Positions 24,407 through 32,887 of a stretch of DNA of 56,687 nucleotides are shown one piece after another. The notes under the pieces are model-generated. The model saw nothing but the letters and a program-made list of their open reading frames with translations, did no database searches and was not told the DNA's origin. The stretch spans positions 1-56,687 of the forward strand of contig REDW01000098.1 of NCBI GenBank assembly GCA_007693325.1, read 5' to 3'. The translations under genes were made by a program, and so were the position numbers. Each line of letters opens with the position of its first letter. Positions within the stretch are counted from its first letter, which is position 1. This stretch comes from Spirochaetaceae bacterium. Its GTDB lineage: Bacteria; Spirochaetota; Spirochaetia; DSM-27196; PWMO01.

Positions 24407-25710
24407 TGGCGCTGGAACTCGCAAATGACGGTCGCCGTATTGCGTTTCAGACGCTCGGCTGCCGCCTCAACCAGTTCGAAACCGACTCTCTGGCCAGTGA
24501 GTTTGAGCACGCCGGCTATACCGTAGTCCCGTTCGAGGAACACGCCGACGCCTACGTTGTCAACAGCTGCACCGTGACCAACAAGGCCGACCGCAAGACG
24601 CGCAATAGCATACATCGAGCCGCACGCCGAGGCGACGCTCTGGTGGTAGTAACCGGATGCTTTGCCGAGAACCACAAACGCGAGCTGCAACAGCAGCCGG
24701 GAACCCTTACCGTGGATAACGCGCGCAAACGACACGTGGTCGACCTGGTGGATGCGCATCTGCGCGGTGAGATTCCTCAGCCGCAACTGCTCCAACCGGA
24801 CCTTTTCAGCTACAGCGTACCCGAGCCGATTTTTCACACCCGCAGCATGGTCAAGATCCAGGAAGGCTGCGACAACTACTGTACCTTCTGCATCATCCCC
24901 TACGTGCGCGGGCGTGCGGTCAGCCGCGAGCCCTCGGAGATCCTCGATCACGTGCGCCGCTCGCTGGACAGGGGCTACAAGGAGATTGTGGTCACCGGGG
25001 TCAATATCAGCCGTTACCGCTACGCTGAGACCGGCTTCAGTTTGCTGATCGAACAGCTGTTGGAGATTGACGCTGACTTCCGCCTGCGCATCTCCTCAAT
25101 GGAGCCCGACTCGCTCGACGATCGGTTCTTCGCGCTGCTCGAGCATCCGCGCATGTCGCCCCATCTGCACCTCTGCCTGCAAAGCGGCAGTGAGCGCATG
25201 CTGCTGAAGATGCGGCGCCAGTATAGTGCGGCTCAGTACGCACAGATGGTCGGACGCATCCGCGCGCGGCAACCGGATTTCAATATCACCACCGATGTGA
25301 TCGTCGGGTTTCCCGGAGAAACCGAGGCCGATTTTGCAGCAACCTGTGCGCTCTGCAGGGAGCTGCAGTTCGGACACATTCATACCTTCAGCTACTCGCG
25401 GCGCAGCGGCACGCGCGCCGATCGAATGCCCGATCAGATAGCAGATTCGATCAAACGCGAGCGCTCTGAACAGGTGCGCCGGATTGGCACTGTGAGCAAG
25501 CAGCGCTACCGTGCTCGCTTTGTCGGGCGCTGTCAGCGGATGCTGATCGAGCAGATCGATGAACAGCTCGGCTGCGCGCGTGGTTACGGCCAACACTACC
25601 TGCCGCTGGCAATTGAGCCTCAAGGGCAACAGCGCAACAGCTTTGTAACCGTCAAAGTTACTCAGCTCGATACCACAGACGATCCGCTGCTGCGAGCCAC
25701 GCCTGTTTGA
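24406..25710 (+). CDS. mtaB: t6A methylthiotransferase, MtaB type
   Basis: Converts t6A37 of tRNA to ms2t6A37. The 434-aa paralogue of MiaB has TLGCRLNQFETDSL, NSCTVTNKADRKTRN and TGCFAE for the auxiliary cluster and GCDNYCTFCIIPYVRG for the SAM cluster. The CRLNQxET form and CTVTNKADRKTR are typical of the MtaB/YqeV group. Its substrate t6A depends on Sua5, encoded 0.7 kb downstream on the other strand. It is the third gene of the flavin-reductase/miaB/mtaB operon. The C-terminal TRAM-like region is shortened and ends with a poorly conserved tail. Confidence 0.9.
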   Translation: MALELANDGRRIAFQTLGCRLNQFETDSLASEFEHAGYTVVPFEEHADAYVVNSCTVTNKADRKTRNSIHRAARRGDALVVVTGCFAENHKRELQQQPGTLTVDNARKRHVVDLVDAHLRGEIPQPQLLQPDLFSYSVPEPIFHTRSMVKIQEGCDNYCTFCIIPYVRGRAVSREPSEILDHVRRSLDRGYKEIVVTGVNISRYRYAETGFSLLIEQLLEIDADFRLRISSMEPDSLDDRFFALLEHPRMSPHLHLCLQSGSERMLLKMRRQYSAAQYAQMVGRIRARQPDFNITTDVIVGFPGETEADFAATCALCRELQFGHIHTFSYSRRSGTRADRMPDQIADSIKRERSEQVRRIGTVSKQRYRARFVGRCQRMLIEQIDEQLGCARGYGQHYLPLAIEPQGQQRNSFVTVKVTQLDTTDDPLLRATPV

Positions 25711-25769
25711 GGCTGCCTGGGCAGCCGGCGCACTGCAGGGGCCCGGGCGGACGATCCGTTGCAGACGCG

Positions 25770-25798
25770 TTGACATAGCTGACTGTTACCGTTAGGAT
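25770..25798 (+). promoter_or_regulatory. Promoter of the IscA-type gene
   Basis: Perfect TTGACA (25770-25775), 17-nt spacer, TAGGAT (25793-25798). The predicted leader is about 31 nt, with GGAGGAG (25827-25833) before ATG 25836. Confidence 0.6.
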
Positions 25799-25835
25799 TA
25801 CAATGGTGAAGGACAGATCAATTGCAGGAGGAGCC

Positions 25836-26168
25836 ATGACTCCGACAATCGTGCTGAGTGACAAAGCGCATCGGCAACTCCAGGCGCTCAACGTCAGTCG
25901 TGATAACTTTCTGCGTGTCTGGGTAGAAGCCGGAGGTTGCTCCGGGATGCTCTACCAGGCCGCAATCGATACTCAGATCGGACCTGAAGACCGGATTCTC
26001 TACGAAGACGAGTACCTGCGCATCCTGAGCGACCCACAGAGCGCGAACTTCTTTGAAGGCGTGCACGTCGACTACTCTGACGATCTGGTCAAGGCCGGGT
26101 TCCGTTTCCATAATCCCGGCGCGGTTCGATCGTGCGGTTGTGGATCGAGTTTCTCGTGCGCCTCGTGA
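25836..26168 (+). CDS. A-type iron-sulfur carrier (IscA/ErpA/HesB family)
   Basis: A 110-aa A-type carrier that receives Fe-S clusters and delivers them to apo-enzymes. The three ligand cysteines are visible in AGGCSGMLY and SCGCGSSF. ATG 25836 is chosen over ATG 25803 because GGAGGAG precedes it and the N-terminus then matches the family. Unlike many relatives it is not next to iscS/iscU. It lies between the MiaB/MtaB operon and the convergent SUF cluster, so delivery to radical-SAM enzymes is a reasonable inference. It is followed 3 nt later by a 73-aa gene. Confidence 0.9.
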   Translation: MTPTIVLSDKAHRQLQALNVSRDNFLRVWVEAGGCSGMLYQAAIDTQIGPEDRILYEDEYLRILSDPQSANFFEGVHVDYSDDLVKAGFRFHNPGAVRSCGCGSSFSCAS

Positions 26169-26171
26169 CCG

Positions 26172-26393
26172 ATGAGTAACCGCTTGCAACCGGTTGATCT
26201 CACCGGTGGGGAATCGGTCTACTGTATCAACCAGGCACAGCTGCAAAACGCGCTTCAGCTCGCGCAGAGTGACTCAGCCAGCGCCCGCCGGATACAGAAT
26301 ACTCTGGCAGGCGTGGAGCGGGAACTGTCGCGCAACGAGCGCGCTGCGTTGGCGTTCATTCTGATCGAACGGCTACGCAGCACAGAGCTATAG
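26172..26393 (+). CDS. Small uncharacterised protein (73 aa)
   Basis: Begins 3 nt after the IscA-type stop and is certainly co-transcribed. The product is soluble, mildly acidic and predicted helical (AQLQNALQLAQ, LSRNERAALAFILIERL). It has one Cys (YCINQ) and no known domain. The tight coupling suggests a link to the Fe-S carrier, but no function can be assigned. It ends 13 nt from the convergent sua5 stop. Confidence 0.6.
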   Translation: MSNRLQPVDLTGGESVYCINQAQLQNALQLAQSDSASARRIQNTLAGVERELSRNERAALAFILIERLRSTEL

Positions 26394-26406
26394 CGGATTC
26401 ATCGAG

Positions 26407-27414
26407 TCAGCCGGCGGCGCGCAGCAGCCGGTCACGCAGTGCGCGACCAACACCATCGTTGGGCGGAAGCTCGGCAATAATGGTAGTGCACCCCCGTTGG
26501 TCGCAGGCACGCAGACAGCGATAGAGTTCACGCGCGTAGTGCTCAACAGAGTCAAAGGTAAATACCGCGGTGTCGGTCAGCGGCAACCCGTAAGGCTCCC
26601 CACGGCGCAACACGAGAAATGCAGTTCCGGCATCACGGTGCTGTTGCAACGCGGTGGCCGCCTCGGCCGCTTCAACGGCGAGCAGCCGCGCGTGCGGCTG
26701 ATAGTGGCGGTAGCGGGTGCCGGGAGCCGGCGGCGGTTGATCAGGCGCCACCGCCGTACCCTGGTGCGCCTCGAGCAGCGTAGCACGGCCCTGCAGCGCT
26801 TCGCTCAGCATCTCGCGCGTCACCGCTCCTTCCCGAAGTACTTCCACGTAAGAACCGTTCAGCCGCACGATGGTGGACTCGAGGCCAATTTCGCAATCAG
26901 GGCCGCGCACAATTGCGTCGACACGGCCGTTCATGTGCGCAAAGGCCGCTTCGAAATCAGTAGGGCTCGGCCGACCCGAACGGTTGGCGCTTGGCGCGGC
27001 AACCGGAAATTCGCAATGTGCCAATAGTGCACGCGCCACCTGATTGGACGGTATACGCAGCGCAACACCGTCAAGACCGGCGGTGACAATATCGGGTATC
27101 GCTTGAGAACGCGGCAGAATGATGGTGAACGGGCCGGGAGCAAAACGCTGCAGCAGCACACGCGCCAGCGGAACCGCCTGTCGCGCCACCAGCGGCAGCT
27201 GCGAGACGCCCGCCAGATGCACGATCAACGGATTGTCGGCCGGCCGCTGCTTGGCGGCAAAGATCCCGGCACACGCTGTGGCATCGAAGGCGTTGGCGCC
27301 CAGCCCGTAGACGGTTTCAGTGGGGAACACAACGAGGCCGCCGCAACGCAGGATCTCTGCTGCCCGGCCGACTTCGGATGGACTGAGAATGACGGTGGTC
27401 CCGGAGCGTGTCAC
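26407..27414 (-). CDS. sua5: L-threonylcarbamoyladenylate synthase, two-domain Sua5 form
   Basis: Makes threonylcarbamoyl-AMP from threonine, bicarbonate and ATP, the first step of universal t6A37 tRNA modification. At 335 aa it is the long Sua5 type: a YrdC-like domain (PTETVYGLGANAF, KQRPADNPLIVH, SANRSGRPSPT) followed by a linker and the C-terminal Sua5 domain (ending PPNDGVGRALRDRLLRAAG). It begins with GTG 27414, 10 nt after the Rieske stop. A perfect TATAAT lies 9 nt before the GTG on the minus strand and no ribosome binding site is present. The gene may therefore make its own leaderless mRNA besides SUF read-through. Confidence 0.9.
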   Translation of the reverse strand: MTRSGTTVILSPSEVGRAAEILRCGGLVVFPTETVYGLGANAFDATACAGIFAAKQRPADNPLIVHLAGVSQLPLVARQAVPLARVLLQRFAPGPFTIILPRSQAIPDIVTAGLDGVALRIPSNQVARALLAHCEFPVAAPSANRSGRPSPTDFEAAFAHMNGRVDAIVRGPDCEIGLESTIVRLNGSYVEVLREGAVTREMLSEALQGRATLLEAHQGTAVAPDQPPPAPGTRYRHYQPHARLLAVEAAEAATALQQHRDAGTAFLVLRRGEPYGLPLTDTAVFTFDSVEHYARELYRCLRACDQRGCTTIIAELPPNDGVGRALRDRLLRAAG

Positions 27415-27423
27415 AATAGCGCT

Positions 27424-27429
27424 ATTATA
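27424..27429 (-). promoter_or_regulatory. Perfect -10 box just before sua5
   Basis: Minus strand TATAAT, 9 nt before GTG 27414 and overlapping the Rieske gene stop. No good -35 at 16-18 nt, so confidence is limited. Confidence 0.4.
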
Positions 27430-27727
27430 GCTTAACCCAGACGTAGCCGTCTTCTATCATGACGGGAAAAGTCTTGACCCCGCGCGTGGCGGGGAAATCC
27501 TTGACCGCGCCGCTGCGGATGTCAAAGCGAGAACCGTGTTTGGGGCAGTAGACATCGCCCTTGACCACCATTCCTTCCGACAGCTGCGAAAATTCGTGCG
27601 AACAGATGTTGTCGATCGCGTAGACGCCGTCTTCGAGCTTGAATATTGCAACCTCTTTGCGCCGAGACGCAAACTTATACGAACGCTCAAAACCGTCTAC
27701 CGCCACTACCTTGTGCCACTTTGCCAC
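27425..27727 (-). CDS. Rieske-type [2Fe-2S] ferredoxin
   Basis: A 100-aa soluble Rieske protein of the dioxygenase-ferredoxin type. Cluster ligands are in NICSHEFSQL (Cys, His) and YCPKHGSRFD (Cys, His). GTG 27727 is chosen: it lies 13 nt after the sufD stop, has GGAG about 9 nt upstream, and gives a family-standard N-terminus (AKWHKVVAVDGF). An earlier start at 27784 would overlap sufD by 44 nt. Rieske ferredoxins of this type are found at the end of SUF operons in several phyla; a redox role in cluster assembly is likely but not proven. Confidence 0.88.
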   Translation of the reverse strand: MAKWHKVVAVDGFERSYKFASRRKEVAIFKLEDGVYAIDNICSHEFSQLSEGMVVKGDVYCPKHGSRFDIRSGAVKDFPATRGVKTFPVMIEDGYVWVKL

Positions 27728-27740
27728 GCTGCTGACTCCG

Positions 27741-29087
27741 CTACTCTTCGTCGCTGTCGTACTGTGCCAGTATGCGTTGCTCAACCAGCTCGCGCAGCCA
27801 ATCCTGTACCGGCTGTGGCGCTCGAACCAGAACCTGCTCGAGGAAGCCCTGTACCAGCATGATCCTGGCCGCGTCGTAGGGAAACCCGCGCGACTGAAGG
27901 TAGAACAGCTGCAGCGGATCTATCTTGCCGGTAGTTGAACCGTGACTGCACTTGACGTCATCGGTATTGATATTGAGCCCTGGAATAGAGTCTGCACGCG
28001 CGCCGTTGTTGAGAAGCAAGGTGTTGTTGGTGAGGTAGGCATCGGTCTGCGACGCGTTGCGAGCCACCCGGATCAGCCCCTGATAGATAACATGCGCCTC
28101 ATCCTTGACAGCACCCTTATAGAAGGTACGGCTGTTGGCGTTGTAGGCGTTGTGACTCTGGACCGTACGCAGGTCCATGTGTTGATCCTGGTTACCGAAG
28201 TAGAGCCCGTCGAGGTCAATGTCGCCACCGGTACCGTTGAGCTCGGCATCAAAGCGCAGCTTGGTGAACATACTGCCGAAACTCGATACAAAGCTGTGGA
28301 AGGCCGCGTCCTTTGCGACATCCGCGCGGCCGTTGCTGAACGTTGTGCAGTCGATATTCAGATCGTAGTGCGTGAACAGTTCGAAGTAGGCAGCGTCGGC
28401 AACATCGACGTCGATCGCTTCATTGAGTATCACCTCACCCTCATCGGCACTGCGCGCCGAGTGCAGCAGCGTGGCCCTGGCCCCCTGCTCCATCACCACA
28501 ACGATCTGCGGCGCGGACAGCGCCTCATCGGCGCTGGTTTCAAACTGGATCTCGAAGGGAGCCTTGATCTCCACGAAGCGCGGTACGTAGAGTACCACGC
28601 CGTGGTTCCAGGTTGCGTAATGCCAGGCAAACAATCGGTTCTCGAAGTCCGCGGTACGCTTCTCCAGCAGCCGGCGAACTGCGGTTAACGCTGCGGCGTG
28701 CTCGTGTGAACTGTTGCCGCTGCGGCTGTCCAGCAGCGCAGACAGCGAACCGAACACAACTCCCTGGCGCGCCAGGCTGTCATCCAGCGTTACCTGGCTG
28801 CAGCTTCCATCACTGAAGCACGCCACGCCCGCGCGCTGCTCGCCGTCAGCACTGAGCACGTCTGCAGCGGAATCCCCGGGTTTGTCGAACGAATAGGAAT
28901 CGAAGTCGTACGACGAGATGTCCGAGCGGCGCCACTCTTCGTCCTCGGTTGTTGGCCACTCCATCTTGTTGAACGCCGCCAGCGCGCGCCGGCGGATCGC
29001 CAGCATCCAGTCCGGTTCTCGCAGCGATTCGATATACTGCTCTATCTGTTGCGTGCCGCTGAAGACCGCGGTTTCTGTGCTACTCAT
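27741..29087 (-). CDS. sufD: Fe-S cluster assembly scaffold protein SufD
   Basis: Partner of SufB in the SufBC2D scaffold complex, needed for iron entry. The 448-aa protein has a helical N-terminus (EEWRRSDIS), then the right-handed parallel beta-helix repeats shared with SufB. The C-terminal motif KCSHGSTTGKIDPLQLFYLQSR contains the conserved Cys and His (about C365 and H367 region). It lies between sufB (30-nt gap) and the Rieske gene. The protein ends in an acidic tail (YDSDEE). AAGGAG lies 12 nt upstream of the ATG, slightly long. Confidence 0.93.
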   Translation of the reverse strand: MSSTETAVFSGTQQIEQYIESLREPDWMLAIRRRALAAFNKMEWPTTEDEEWRRSDISSYDFDSYSFDKPGDSAADVLSADGEQRAGVACFSDGSCSQVTLDDSLARQGVVFGSLSALLDSRSGNSSHEHAAALTAVRRLLEKRTADFENRLFAWHYATWNHGVVLYVPRFVEIKAPFEIQFETSADEALSAPQIVVVMEQGARATLLHSARSADEGEVILNEAIDVDVADAAYFELFTHYDLNIDCTTFSNGRADVAKDAAFHSFVSSFGSMFTKLRFDAELNGTGGDIDLDGLYFGNQDQHMDLRTVQSHNAYNANSRTFYKGAVKDEAHVIYQGLIRVARNASQTDAYLTNNTLLLNNGARADSIPGLNINTDDVKCSHGSTTGKIDPLQLFYLQSRGFPYDAARIMLVQGFLEQVLVRAPQPVQDWLRELVEQRILAQYDSDEE

Positions 29088-29117
29088 CTGATGTTGTCTC
29101 TCCTTGCCGCAGCCGTG

Positions 29118-30536
29118 TTAACCGACCGAACCTTCCATCTCGAGCTCGATCAGGCGGTTGAGCTCAACCGCGTACTCCATCGGCAACTGCTTTACCAACG
29201 GTTCAAGGAAGCCGTTGACGATCATCATGGCCGCTTCTGCCTCATCCATGCCGCGGCTCATGAGGTAGAACAGCTGCTCCTCGGATATGCGGCTGACCTT
29301 TGCCTCGTGCTCAATGGTGACGTCGTCTGAAAGGATATCCATGTAGGGATAGGTATTGGTTCCAGACTCCGGATCCAGAATCAGGGCATCGCACACGACG
29401 TGCGAACGCGCGTTGCGTACGCCTTCCTCCACCTTGATGTGTCCACGGTAGGTGGCAATACCGCCATCCTTACTGATTGACTTGGAAGTAATGACGCTGC
29501 TGGTGTTATCCGCAGCGTGAACCGCCTTGCCGCCGGTATCCTGCTCCTGGTTCTTGCCGGCAAACGCAATCGAAAGCACCTCGCCATGAGCACCCTCGCC
29601 CATCAGCCAGATTGACGGATACTTCATGGTACGCTTGCTGCCGATGTTGCCGTCAACCCATTCTACCGTGGCGTTTTCATACGCAACCGCGCGCTTGGTC
29701 ACCAGGTTGTACACGTCACCGGACCAGTTCTGCACGGTACTGTAGCGAACGCGTGAACCCGGCAGCGCAATTATTTCAACCACCGCCGAGTGCAGCGAAT
29801 CGGTGGTGTAGATTGGCGCGGTGCAGCCTTCGACGTAGTGCACGAAGCTGCCCTCGTCGGCGATGATCAGAGTGCGCTCAAACTGGCCGAAATTCTCCGA
29901 GTTGATACGAAAATAGGCCTGCAACGGAATATCAACTTTTACCCCCGGTGGAACGTAGACAAAGCTGCCGCCGGACCAGACAGCGCTGTTCAACGCCGCA
30001 AACTTGTTGTCCGTATAGGGGATAACCGTTCCGAAATACTTCTTGAAGATATCGGGATGATCGCGCAATCCGGTCTCGGGATCGCTGAAAATCACTCCCT
30101 GATCACTGAGGCTCTCCTGCAGATTGTGATAGACCATCTCGGAGTCGTACTGCGCGCCGACTCCGGCCAGGAATTTGCGCTCGGCCTCGGGGATACCGAT
30201 GCGATCAAAGGTCTCTTTGATGCTCTCAGGAACCTCTTCCCAGCTCTTCCACTGTTTCTCCGACGGCTTGGCGTAGTAGTAGATCTCATCGAAGTCTATG
30301 TCCGAGAGATCGCCGCCCCAGTTGGGCATCGGCTTCTTCAAGAACGTCTCGTGCGAGCGCAGGCGGAAATCAAGCATCCATTCGGGTTCGCTCTTGTGGT
30401 GAGATATTGCACGCACGACATCGGAATCGAGTCCTTTGCGCGTCTTGAAAACCGACGAGTCGGGGTAGTGAAAGCCGAACTTGTAGTCCTCTATTTCAAC
30501 AGTCTGCGGATCAATCGCTGGTGACTGGTTTGACAT
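29118..30536 (-). CDS. sufB: Fe-S cluster assembly scaffold protein SufB
   Basis: Main scaffold on which nascent Fe-S clusters are built. The 472-aa size is normal for the long SufB form. Typical motifs include [11 protein letters not shown], the core [17 protein letters not shown] with the conserved Cys, the [13 protein letters not shown] region, and the C-terminal [20 protein letters not shown]. Its ATG lies inside the last 26 nt of sufC, preceded by AGGAGGACAGCG, so translation is coupled. The order sufC-sufB-sufD is conserved across bacteria. Confidence 0.96.
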   Translation of the reverse strand: MSNQSPAIDPQTVEIEDYKFGFHYPDSSVFKTRKGLDSDVVRAISHHKSEPEWMLDFRLRSHETFLKKPMPNWGGDLSDIDFDEIYYYAKPSEKQWKSWEEVPESIKETFDRIGIPEAERKFLAGVGAQYDSEMVYHNLQESLSDQGVIFSDPETGLRDHPDIFKKYFGTVIPYTDNKFAALNSAVWSGGSFVYVPPGVKVDIPLQAYFRINSENFGQFERTLIIADEGSFVHYVEGCTAPIYTTDSLHSAVVEIIALPGSRVRYSTVQNWSGDVYNLVTKRAVAYENATVEWVDGNIGSKRTMKYPSIWLMGEGAHGEVLSIAFAGKNQEQDTGGKAVHAADNTSSVITSKSISKDGGIATYRGHIKVEEGVRNARSHVVCDALILDPESGTNTYPYMDILSDDVTIEHEAKVSRISEEQLFYLMSRGMDEAEAAMMIVNGFLEPLVKQLPMEYAVELNRLIELEMEGSVG

Positions 30537-31287
30537 CGCTGTCCTCCTCTATACCGTACTGTTGGCGAATCCAATCGTACCCATTGGCCTCGAGCGCATC
30601 TACCAGCTCGTTGCCGCCGGAGGTAACAATTCGACCTTGATACATAATGTGGACGTAGTCCGGGCGGATATGATTGAGAATGCGCTGATAGTGCGTGATT
30701 ACCAAAGCACCAAAGTCTCCTTCGCGCAACCGGTTCACACCCTTGGCAACAACCTGCAGGGCATCGATGTCCAGACCCGAATCGGTCTCGTCAAGAATAG
30801 CAAAGTCCGGCTTCAGCATCAGCATCTGCAGGATCTCCATGCGCTTCTTTTCACCGCCGGAGAAGCCTTCGTTCAGATAGCGGTTGATGAACTGCTGATC
30901 GATCTCCATGTAGTCCATCATTTCGCGCAGTTTCTTGACGAAACCCTTGGTATTGCCTTCGCCGGCACGGATATCTACCGCGCGCTTGAGAAAGCGTCCA
31001 ACGGTGACCCCCGGAACCTCCACGGGATACTGAAACGCCAGAAAGAGGCCCAGACGCGCGCGCTCATGCGGCTCCATCTCGAGAATGTTCTCTCCATCCA
31101 CCAGCACCTCACCGCCGGTCACCTCAAAGGACGGGTGTCCTATGATAACGTTACTCAACGTGCTCTTGCCCGAGCCATTAGGCCCCATCAGCGCGTGCAC
31201 TTCGCCGCTGTTCAGCTCCAGGTCTACACCCTTGAGAATCGGTTGTCCGTTGATCGAGGCGCACAGGTCCTTAATCTTGATGTTCAT
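30511..31287 (-). CDS. sufC: SUF system ATPase SufC
   Basis: ABC-type ATPase that drives conformational change of SufB/SufD during cluster assembly. The 258-aa protein has Walker A ([14 protein letters not shown]), the Q-loop, the signature [14 protein letters not shown] and Walker B ([17 protein letters not shown]), with H-loop ITHYQRIL. The SufC-specific [19 protein letters not shown] is present. A strong ribosome binding site (GGAGGAGAG) precedes ATG 31287. It follows the sufT-like gene by 35 nt. Confidence 0.96.
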   Translation of the reverse strand: MNIKIKDLCASINGQPILKGVDLELNSGEVHALMGPNGSGKSTLSNVIIGHPSFEVTGGEVLVDGENILEMEPHERARLGLFLAFQYPVEVPGVTVGRFLKRAVDIRAGEGNTKGFVKKLREMMDYMEIDQQFINRYLNEGFSGGEKKRMEILQMLMLKPDFAILDETDSGLDIDALQVVAKGVNRLREGDFGALVITHYQRILNHIRPDYVHIMYQGRIVTSGGNELVDALEANGYDWIRQQYGIEEDSDVKPVTSD

Positions 31288-31322
31288 TGTGTCTCTCCTC
31301 CCTCGTAGCTCTACTCGTACGT

Positions 31323-31625
31323 CTAGATCGGGTACCCCAGCTCAAGTCGCGCCTCTTCGCTCATGAAGTCGATGCTCCACGGTGGGTTCCAGACCAGCTG
31401 CGGGATGATATTCTCAATACCGGTTGCCTGCTGCAGCTCGCGCACAATATCCGCCATGATAGTATCGGCCAGTGGACAACCAGGCGAGGTAAGCGTGAAG
31501 TCAACCTCTATGCTGTCTTGCTTCGGTTCGACACGGTAAATGAGTCCAACATCGACGATGTTCAACCCGATTTCCGGATCGATCACATTCTTCAGCGCAT
31601 CGAGGCACTCACCTTTCGACAACAT
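31323..31625 (-). CDS. SufT-like DUF59/MIP18-family protein
   Basis: A 100-aa protein of the MIP18/PaaD family that assists Fe-S cluster maturation, often encoded in SUF operons as SufT. Family signatures are NVIDPEIGLNIVDVGLIY and TLTSPGCPLADTI, the latter with the conserved Cys. ATG 31625 is preceded by GGGGG at 5 nt; an in-frame ATG at 31643 is possible but lies too near the promoter. It leads the minus-strand SUF operon: sufT-like, sufC, sufB, sufD, Rieske. No cysteine desulfurase (sufS), sufU or sufE is in the operon or elsewhere in the window. Confidence 0.87.
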   Translation of the reverse strand: MLSKGECLDALKNVIDPEIGLNIVDVGLIYRVEPKQDSIEVDFTLTSPGCPLADTIMADIVRELQQATGIENIIPQLVWNPPWSIDFMSEEARLELGYPI

Positions 31626-31647
31626 TGCAACCCCCAAAAACATTACT

Positions 31648-31676
31648 AGAATAATAAACTATAGCGTGTTTGACAA
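31648..31676 (-). promoter_or_regulatory. Promoter of the SUF operon
   Basis: Minus strand TTGTCA (31676-31671), 17-nt spacer, TATTCT (31653-31648). Predicted start near 31641. No IscR-like binding palindrome was recognised, and the only Rrf2-type regulator in the window (43495) is far away. Confidence 0.5.
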
Positions 31677-31689
31677 GCCCGCTCAGTAC

Positions 31690-31732
31690 GTTGCTTACGC
31701 AACTCGAAACAGACGCAGTGTGCATGTATAAT
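31690..31732 (+). promoter_or_regulatory. -10 box and small inverted repeat upstream of the flavodoxin-fold gene
   Basis: Perfect TATAAT at 31727-31732 with a poor -35. Just upstream is the inverted repeat GTTGC-TTAC-GCAAC (31690-31703), where a regulator could bind in place of or next to the -35. The predicted start near 31739 rules out the ATG at 31724 and supports TTG 31766. Confidence 0.35.
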
Positions 31733-31765
31733 GTACCAAAAAGCGCGCCAAAGAGGAATCCAAGA

Positions 31766-32368
31766 TTGCGTATTTTGCTGTTATTCGCGCATCCCGGCCG
31801 CAAAAGCTTCAACCACGCGATTGTGGATCGCCTGCGGTCCTCGTTGCAGGGCCACGAACTGATTGAACACGATCTGTACCGTGATCAGTTTGACCCCGTG
31901 CTTCCGGCTACCGAAATCCTGCGCCGCTACAGCCTCGAGCCGCAGATCCAGATGCACTACCACGACGTGCAGCGCTGCCAGGCGCTGATTGTGGTGCACC
32001 CGGACTGGTGGGGCCAACCTCCGGCAATCCTCAAGGGCTGGCTCGATCGCGTACTGCGCCCCGGGGTAGCGTACGAGCTGGAGGGACCGGAATTCGGCCG
32101 CAAGCACACGGTTCCGCTGCTGACCGGCCGCCGCGCGCTGGTGTTGGTAACTTCTGACTCCGAGGCCTCGCATGTGCAGCCGCTTTTTGATATGATTTGG
32201 CGCGATCGAGTGTTCGCGTTTTGCGGTCTGGAAACAGTAGCCGTCGAGGTGTTCTCGGATATCCGCTACGCATCGCGGCGCGTTCGCTCCGGCTATCTGG
32301 AGCGCGTTGAGCGTCTGTCACGGCAGCTGGTGGAATCATACGGCAGCGACGGAGGACAAACCGAATGA
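31766..32368 (+). CDS. NAD(P)H:quinone oxidoreductase-like flavodoxin-fold protein
   Basis: A 200-aa flavoprotein of the NQO1/MdaB/KefF family, expected to reduce quinones with two electrons. Motifs include the N-terminal FMN/FAD strand RILLLFAHPGRKSFNHA, and VVHPDWWGQPPAILKGWLDRV, the family signature PxWWxxxPAxxKGWxDR. TTG 31766 is chosen: AGAGGAA lies 8 nt upstream, the fold begins two residues later, and the -10 box at 31727-31732 would place transcription start after all upstream start codons. It overlaps sixA by 4 nt (ATGA). Confidence 0.87.
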   Translation: MRILLLFAHPGRKSFNHAIVDRLRSSLQGHELIEHDLYRDQFDPVLPATEILRRYSLEPQIQMHYHDVQRCQALIVVHPDWWGQPPAILKGWLDRVLRPGVAYELEGPEFGRKHTVPLLTGRRALVLVTSDSEASHVQPLFDMIWRDRVFAFCGLETVAVEVFSDIRYASRRVRSGYLERVERLSRQLVESYGSDGGQTE

Positions 32369-32853
32369 AACAGATAGTGGTGGTCCGACACGTCAGTGCG
32401 GCGCCCGCCGAAGAGAATCTGGGAGATTTCGTACGCGAGATCACTCCCGTGGGAGAGCGCCACGCGCGCAATTTTGCGCGCCGGCTGGCCGAGCGCAACC
32501 TCGTACCGCAGCACATCATATGCTCGGACGCGGTTCGCGCGGTCCAGACCTCCGAGGTGTTCGGCGCCCAAAGCGGCTACGCTGGCGAGATTGACGCCAA
32601 CCCCGACCTCTATGATGCCACCGAGGAGACGTGGCTCGATATCCTGCGAGGTCTGGACGATGCACTGGATCGGGTTATGATCGTGGGACACAATCCGGCG
32701 GTTGAAGCGCTGGTACATCTGCTCACCGGCAACCACCACAAGCTGAAAGCCGGAGCGGTTGCGGTTATTCAAATTGACAGCGAAAGCTGGCGTGCAGTTG
32801 CCCACAGTGACGGAGTCCAGCTGCTGACTCTGATAGAGCCAACCGAAACCTGA
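32365..32853 (+). CDS. SixA-type phosphohistidine phosphatase
   Basis: A 162-aa histidine-phosphatase-superfamily member, close to SixA, which removes phosphate from phosphohistidine (in E. coli on HPt domains or the PTS protein NPr). The catalytic motif is RHV (Arg8, His9) in place of the common RHG/RHA; the second catalytic His is in IVGHNPAVEAL. AVQTSEVF matches the SixA core. Start ATG 32365 overlaps the previous stop and indicates coupling. Target protein unknown here. Confidence 0.85.
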   Translation: MKQIVVVRHVSAAPAEENLGDFVREITPVGERHARNFARRLAERNLVPQHIICSDAVRAVQTSEVFGAQSGYAGEIDANPDLYDATEETWLDILRGLDDALDRVMIVGHNPAVEALVHLLTGNHHKLKAGAVAVIQIDSESWRAVAHSDGVQLLTLIEPTET

Positions 32854-32887
32854 ACGCGGCGGTAGCCACGCCCTCCCGGAGCCCGTT

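Noticed and set aside
31670-31765. Earlier start codons (TTG 31670, ATG 31724) for the flavodoxin-fold gene.
   Set aside because: A perfect TATAAT at 31727-31732 places transcription start after them, and only TTG 31766 has a ribosome binding site and a family-standard N-terminus.
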